The position numbers and the translations under genes are program-made. The notes beneath the pieces are model-generated. The model saw only the letters and a list, made by a program, of their open reading frames with translations. It had not been told where the DNA came from and ran no database searches. DNA of 64,000 bases from Triplophysa rosa (taxonomy: Eukaryota > Chordata > Actinopteri > Cypriniformes > Nemacheilidae), in NCBI RefSeq assembly GCF_024868665.1, contig NC_079893.1, forward strand, positions 7,279,485-7,343,484, read 5' to 3'. Of the stretch, positions 60,655-64,000 are shown piece after piece; the first letter of the stretch is position 1; the number at the start of each line of letters is the position of its first letter.

Positions 60655-61361
60655 CAGGGGTTTCCAACCTTTTTTAAAAACGAAAGTGGCTGCCCATGTT
60701 ATAGGCCTACAATACTGTTAATGTTAAAATGTGCAAAAAAATGATAAACACACTGAAATCATCTCACCACGTTTACTGTCCAAAATCAACAAAAGTAAGA
60801 GCACTATGCACTTTTTGTTTGCATAAACATTGAAATAAGAACATTCAAAGAGATGGCCGGATTTAAAACTAACAAAAACACCCATAACATGTTATCTGAC
60901 ATGTACAACATGTTCAAATAAAGTTTGGACCAAAAAAGTTTTATAAAACGACAAACCTTACATTTCAGCCTATTAAATGATATTTTATCTTCTCCATAAC
61001 AGTTCTACAGTTGAGCTAATTCTCAACACTTCGGATATTATGACAATGTAACTCCACTGTTTGACAACAGGTGTCGCACATGCCTTCCGTCATATTTTCA
61101 CACAAAATGAAACCTAATCTGCGTGTTGAGCCTGCATAGGACTCTTACTAACTTTGTTTAACGCTGAGCGGTATTTACTGCAAGTAAAGGAAATCATTAA
61201 AATGACCTCATGGCCGATATTGCAAAACAAATCATTTATTTGAATTGGAGGGGGTGGGACACCTGTCTATATCAGCTCACTCTGATGTACTTCTTGGTGA
61301 GCTACCTCCAATCAGGCCATGAGCTACTAGTAGCTCGCGGGCAATGTGTTGGAGACCCCTG
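60655..61361. mobile_element. hAT-like non-autonomous element, 707 bp
   Basis: The left end CAGGGGTTTCCAACC and the inverse complement of the right end, CAGGGGTCTCCAACACATTG, match. The 8-bp flanks are ATGTATTG and ACGTACTG, differing only by two C/T changes, one of them at a CpG. This fits a decayed hAT target duplication. Near the right end GAGCTACTAGTAGCTC is palindromic. No transposase frame. Confidence 0.82.
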
Positions 61362-61456
61362 ACGTACTGTATCAACATTGTCTAAAATATTCTTGGGAGA
61401 AATAAAAATGAGGTGAGACAACTGAGACAAATGGTTTCATGCTCCCTGGATACTTG

Positions 61457-61545
61457 CATATAAGTGAAATTACACATGAGATCTTAATATATCAATTAAT
61501 AGACAGCAACAAAAGTAAATGGTAGTTAAATTGACGATTTGCTTA
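61457..61545 (+). promoter_or_regulatory. Dispersed noncoding element, copy 3, diverged
   Basis: CACATGAGATCTTAATATAT, then CAATTAATAGACAGCAACAA and AAGTAAATGGTAG align by eye with the copies at 61583 and 62983, with the TTTCTCC segment lost. It lies directly upstream of copy 4. Confidence 0.35.
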
Positions 61546-61582
61546 CTGTACGTCTGAGAAGACAAATGCCCTGGATGGTGGA

Positions 61583-61698
61583 GCATAAGATAGTAAAATC
61601 ACAGATAAGATCTTGGTAATATCTCAATTGTGTCTTGTATGGAGCAATGGGATAACATGGAGAGCAGATGGAAAGGTTTGCTTTCTCCTATATCTCAG
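61583..61698 (+). promoter_or_regulatory. Dispersed noncoding element, copy 4
   Basis: GCATAAGATAGTAAAATCAC, AGATAAGATCTTGGTAATAT, CTCAATTGTGTCTTGTATGG and GAAAGGTTTGCTTTCTCCTA align over about 115 bp with 62983-63101, with roughly four of five positions matching by eye. The core is partly altered. Confidence 0.5.
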
Positions 61699-61719
61699 TT
61701 TACTTCAAGATTATTATGG

Positions 61720-61915
61720 TTTACAAAAAATTACAATGGCAGTCAAAAGTGCCCCAGAACCGTTTGCTGTCCTACATTCTTCAAAATGTCTACTTTTGTG
61801 TTCAACAGAACAAAGAATCTTTTCCTACTATGGTAGTCAATGGTGGCCAAGAACTGTTTGGTTACAAACATTCTTCCAAATATATTTCTCTGTGTTTATC
61901 AGAACAAAGAAATGT
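61720..61915. mobile_element. TTAA-type MITE, subfamily A, both ends missing
   Basis: GTCAAAAGTGCCCCAGAACC, CCTACATTCTTCAAAATGTC, ACTATGGTAGTCAATGGTGG and CCAAGAACTGTTTGGTTACA match the copy at 17469. Neither terminus is present. Confidence 0.75.
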
Positions 61916-62744
61916 GTTTAATGCGTTAGTTCCACACGATAGGGGTGACAGCACTGATGGCAGTCGTAGCTGAAGGGAACTGTGGATGGTACTGGGGAAA
62001 GTGGCCTTTGATGTGCTGTGGTGGGACACTGTGGTAATGGACCATTCTTAAGAGTTTCGTTTGATATGCCGTGGAATGGGGACGTTAAGATGGCCGTCAA
62101 ACTTCACGCCCCACAGTGATCCCAGAGCTGCCTTACTTTCTCTCTCTCTCTCTCTCTCTCTCTCTAGTAAGTGGGCAACTGGTCTTCCTAAGAGGGTTAG
62201 ATCTAAAGGTTAGTTCTGGTCTATTCCTTCTCTTGAAGACTTTCACATGGTTCCTTTGGAGAGACTGAACCAGTTTTTTCCAGCTTCTCCCTTTTCATTA
62301 ATATTCTAAAAAAGGTCTTTTGACTTTTAAATTGAATGCAAGGTCTATTTAAATCAGTCACATTAAACTGCGATCAATAATAATATACATTCATTCTTGA
62401 CAATCAACCAAATAGTAAGTCACAGCCTCAGGGTAGAATATCCTCACAAACAACTGTCGGAACAACATGCTGCTGAGATCCAATCCTATCGAGGCTGTGC
62501 GTTTTTGCGAACACAATGGGAGTTAATAAGAGTATTACAAATCTATTTTGGGTATGCAGGCAGTCCACGAGGGAGAGTTTTAGACTTATTATCACTTTCT
62601 TTCAGGAAGGTTTCTGGAAAATTCAATAACAGGAGAGGAGGGGGCTCTCGCAGTCACAGAGGAAGGACGATAAAACCCACATTATCGAGATACCCGCCGA
62701 TGATACGCACATACACAGATATACGAAGGTCACAGTCAAGGTAA
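61916..62744. other. Single-copy tract
   Basis: A (CT)n run lies at 62138-62165. A 115-codon plus frame (62397-62744) has no recognisable domain and I reject it as a gene. Confidence 0.4.
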
Positions 62745-62982
62745 TGCAAAGCGAATAATAACCAACACGTAAATGAGCTAATGGTGACGGTGTAGGAGGT
62801 AATCAATGAAATCCTAATATAATCAGCTACTGCAGGGTAATCACAGATAAAGAGGAAGATTCTGGGTATGAAATCATCAGAGGAGGCGCAGAGCTCTTGG
62901 GAGAAACTGGAAAGTGTGTCAAGGAGCTCATGTGTACGAAATCTTCAAATGATTATACGGAGGCTGTCACACTCGGTGCTGG
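62745..62982. other. Candidate conserved noncoding tract
   Basis: Repeat-free DNA directly before the best copy of the noncoding family. CTAATATAATCAGCTACTGC and GGGTAATCACAGATAAAGAG have homeodomain/GATA-like cores. Regulatory role inferred only. Confidence 0.3.
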
Positions 62983-63101
62983 GTCATAAGACAGTAAAAT
63001 GACAGATGAGACCGTGTTAATGTCTCAATTGTTTCTCCTAGACAGCAATGAGATTAAATGGAGGGCGAATTGAAAGGTTTGCTTGTGTCTCCTAAATATC
63101 A
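62983..63101 (+). promoter_or_regulatory. Dispersed noncoding element, copy 5 (best)
   Basis: TCATAAGACAGTAAAATGAC, CGTGTTAATGTCTCAATTGT, TTCTCCTAGACAGCAATGAG and ATTAAATGGAGGGCGAATTG. Two SOX-like HMG sites, ATTGTT (63028-63033) and AGCAAT (63044-63049), face each other in inverted order around TCTCCTAGAC. Its relatives are listed above. It is not flanked by duplications or inverted termini. Confidence 0.5.
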
Positions 63102-63241
63102 GATATCATATCTCAAAAATCAACATTAGATTTTTAGAACAGATCTCAAATGTCAAAAACTGAGCTTAGATAGGTCAGTAAATAAATCTGTTAATCAACA
63201 ATCGTAAAGGACTATTTAAAAATCACACAGTGTGCTTCAGC

Positions 63242-63360
63242 TTAAAGGGATAATTCACCCCAAAATGAAAATTCTGTCATCATTTACACTACTCACCCTC
63301 TTGTCATTTCAACTCTGTATAACTTAATTTCTTCCACAGAACACAAGATATTTTAAAGGG
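63242..63360 (+). mobile_element. Left half of a TTAA-type MITE
   Basis: CTTAAAGGGATAATTCACCC, AAAATTCTGTCATCATTTAC, CACCCTCTTGTCATTTCAAC and CCACAGAACACAAGATATTT. It stops after the first arm. Confidence 0.85.
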
Positions 63361-63633
63361 GGTATGCAACAGTGTATCATGCATTCTGACTTATTTACAA
63401 TGTTAAACATGCAGGGTTCTCATGGTTAACATGGTCAACTTGTCAAGAAACGAGTTGGATGTATGACGTAGTATTTCGGTGCTTGATACAGCCCCCCAGC
63501 ACTCCAACTTGTTTCGGAAAGTGTTTTATAAGTCTGGATCCCCGTTTCATAACAGGGATCTTGTTCCTTTTATTGGGCAATTCTCCCGGGAATAGCACGG
63601 CAAGGCGAAAGAAATAGCCCGGCCACGCACCAA
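63361..63633. other. Single-copy tract
   Basis: Nothing recognised. Confidence 0.4.
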
Positions 63634-64000
63634 CAGAGGTGGGTAGTAACGCGCTACATTTACTTCGTTACATTTACTTGAGTAACATTTTGGAAAATAT
63701 GTACTTTTTAAGTAAAATTAAAAGTGTGTACTTTTACTCTTACTTGAGTACATTTCTAATAGAAAATCTGTACTTTTACTTCGTTACATAACTTACATTG
63801 CGTGACGTTCCTTCGTTCCTTCATTTTAAAATATGCTTTTTAAAACGCGTTGTTTATTTCAAGGTTGTCGTCTCTTTTTACGGGCATTCCCGAGTGATCG
63901 ATTCTTTTGAGTCGATTCTTTTGAAAGCATTAATTGAACAATGGGCAAAACAACTTGAATAGGCTAATGAATCAGTTCAAATGATTTGTTCAGTTCGCAG
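63634..64000 (+). mobile_element. Left end of a hAT-like element, cut by the window
   Basis: It begins CAGAGGTGGGTAGTAACGCG and continues with TTACTTCGTTACATTTACTT and TTGAGTAACATTTTGG, a teleost element type with a TAACGCG-rich end. The terminus resembles that of the element at 45331 (CAGTGTTGGGTAA). The right end lies outside, so target duplication and coding content cannot be judged. Confidence 0.6.

Overview
This window reads as noncoding vertebrate DNA, most likely from a cyprinid-type teleost. That assignment rests on the repeats. There are about fifteen copies of the palindromic short element with ends near TTAAAGGGATAGTTCACCC, two kinds of tRNA-derived SINE, hAT-like elements, PIF/Harbinger-like and TA-flanked miniature elements, solo LTRs, and abundant (CA)n and (GA)n microsatellites. 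The DNA is AT-rich, and stop codons break every frame. I found no exon, tRNA, rRNA, CRISPR array or bacterial-style gene that I can support. The longest open frame (221 codons, minus strand, 43839-44504) overlaps a solo LTR and resembles no protein I recognise.

Layout. 0.2-12.9 kb is repeat-rich: fold-back elements, a solo LTR at 3.9 kb, nested SINEs at 5.7 kb, a hAT-like element at 10.7 kb, a SINE at 12.3 kb and AT-rich repeat mosaics. 13.0-18.8 kb is mostly single-copy with one fold-back element. 19.1-20.7 kb is a TIR element with a solo LTR nested in it. 20.7-29.0 kb is mostly single-copy with microsatellites and scattered fold-back elements. 29-49.5 kb is dense in miniature elements and holds a solo LTR (44.1 kb), a nested hAT-like element (45.3 kb) and a 1.4-kb long-armed fold-back element (48.1 kb). 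49.5-60.6 kb is largely single-copy with a 42-bp-period minisatellite (53.6 kb), a Harbinger-like element (58.4 kb) and a large GA tract. 60.6-64 kb has a hAT-like element and a cluster of related noncoding segments, and ends inside another element.

Several insertions can be dated relative to each other because the target duplications are visible: a 5-bp duplication around each of two solo LTRs, 8-bp duplications around three hAT-like elements (one decayed), TA around a miniature element inside an older repeat, and TAA around a Harbinger-like element.

The most interesting non-transposon signal is a family of short related segments sharing a core like TGTTTCTCCTAGACAGCAAT. They lie near 21.1, 59.7, 61.5, 61.6 and 63.0 kb, one of them inverted. 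They look more like duplicated regulatory (conserved noncoding) elements than like a known repeat. If so, the window is part of a gene desert around a developmental gene that lies outside it. That is an inference and needs cross-species alignment.
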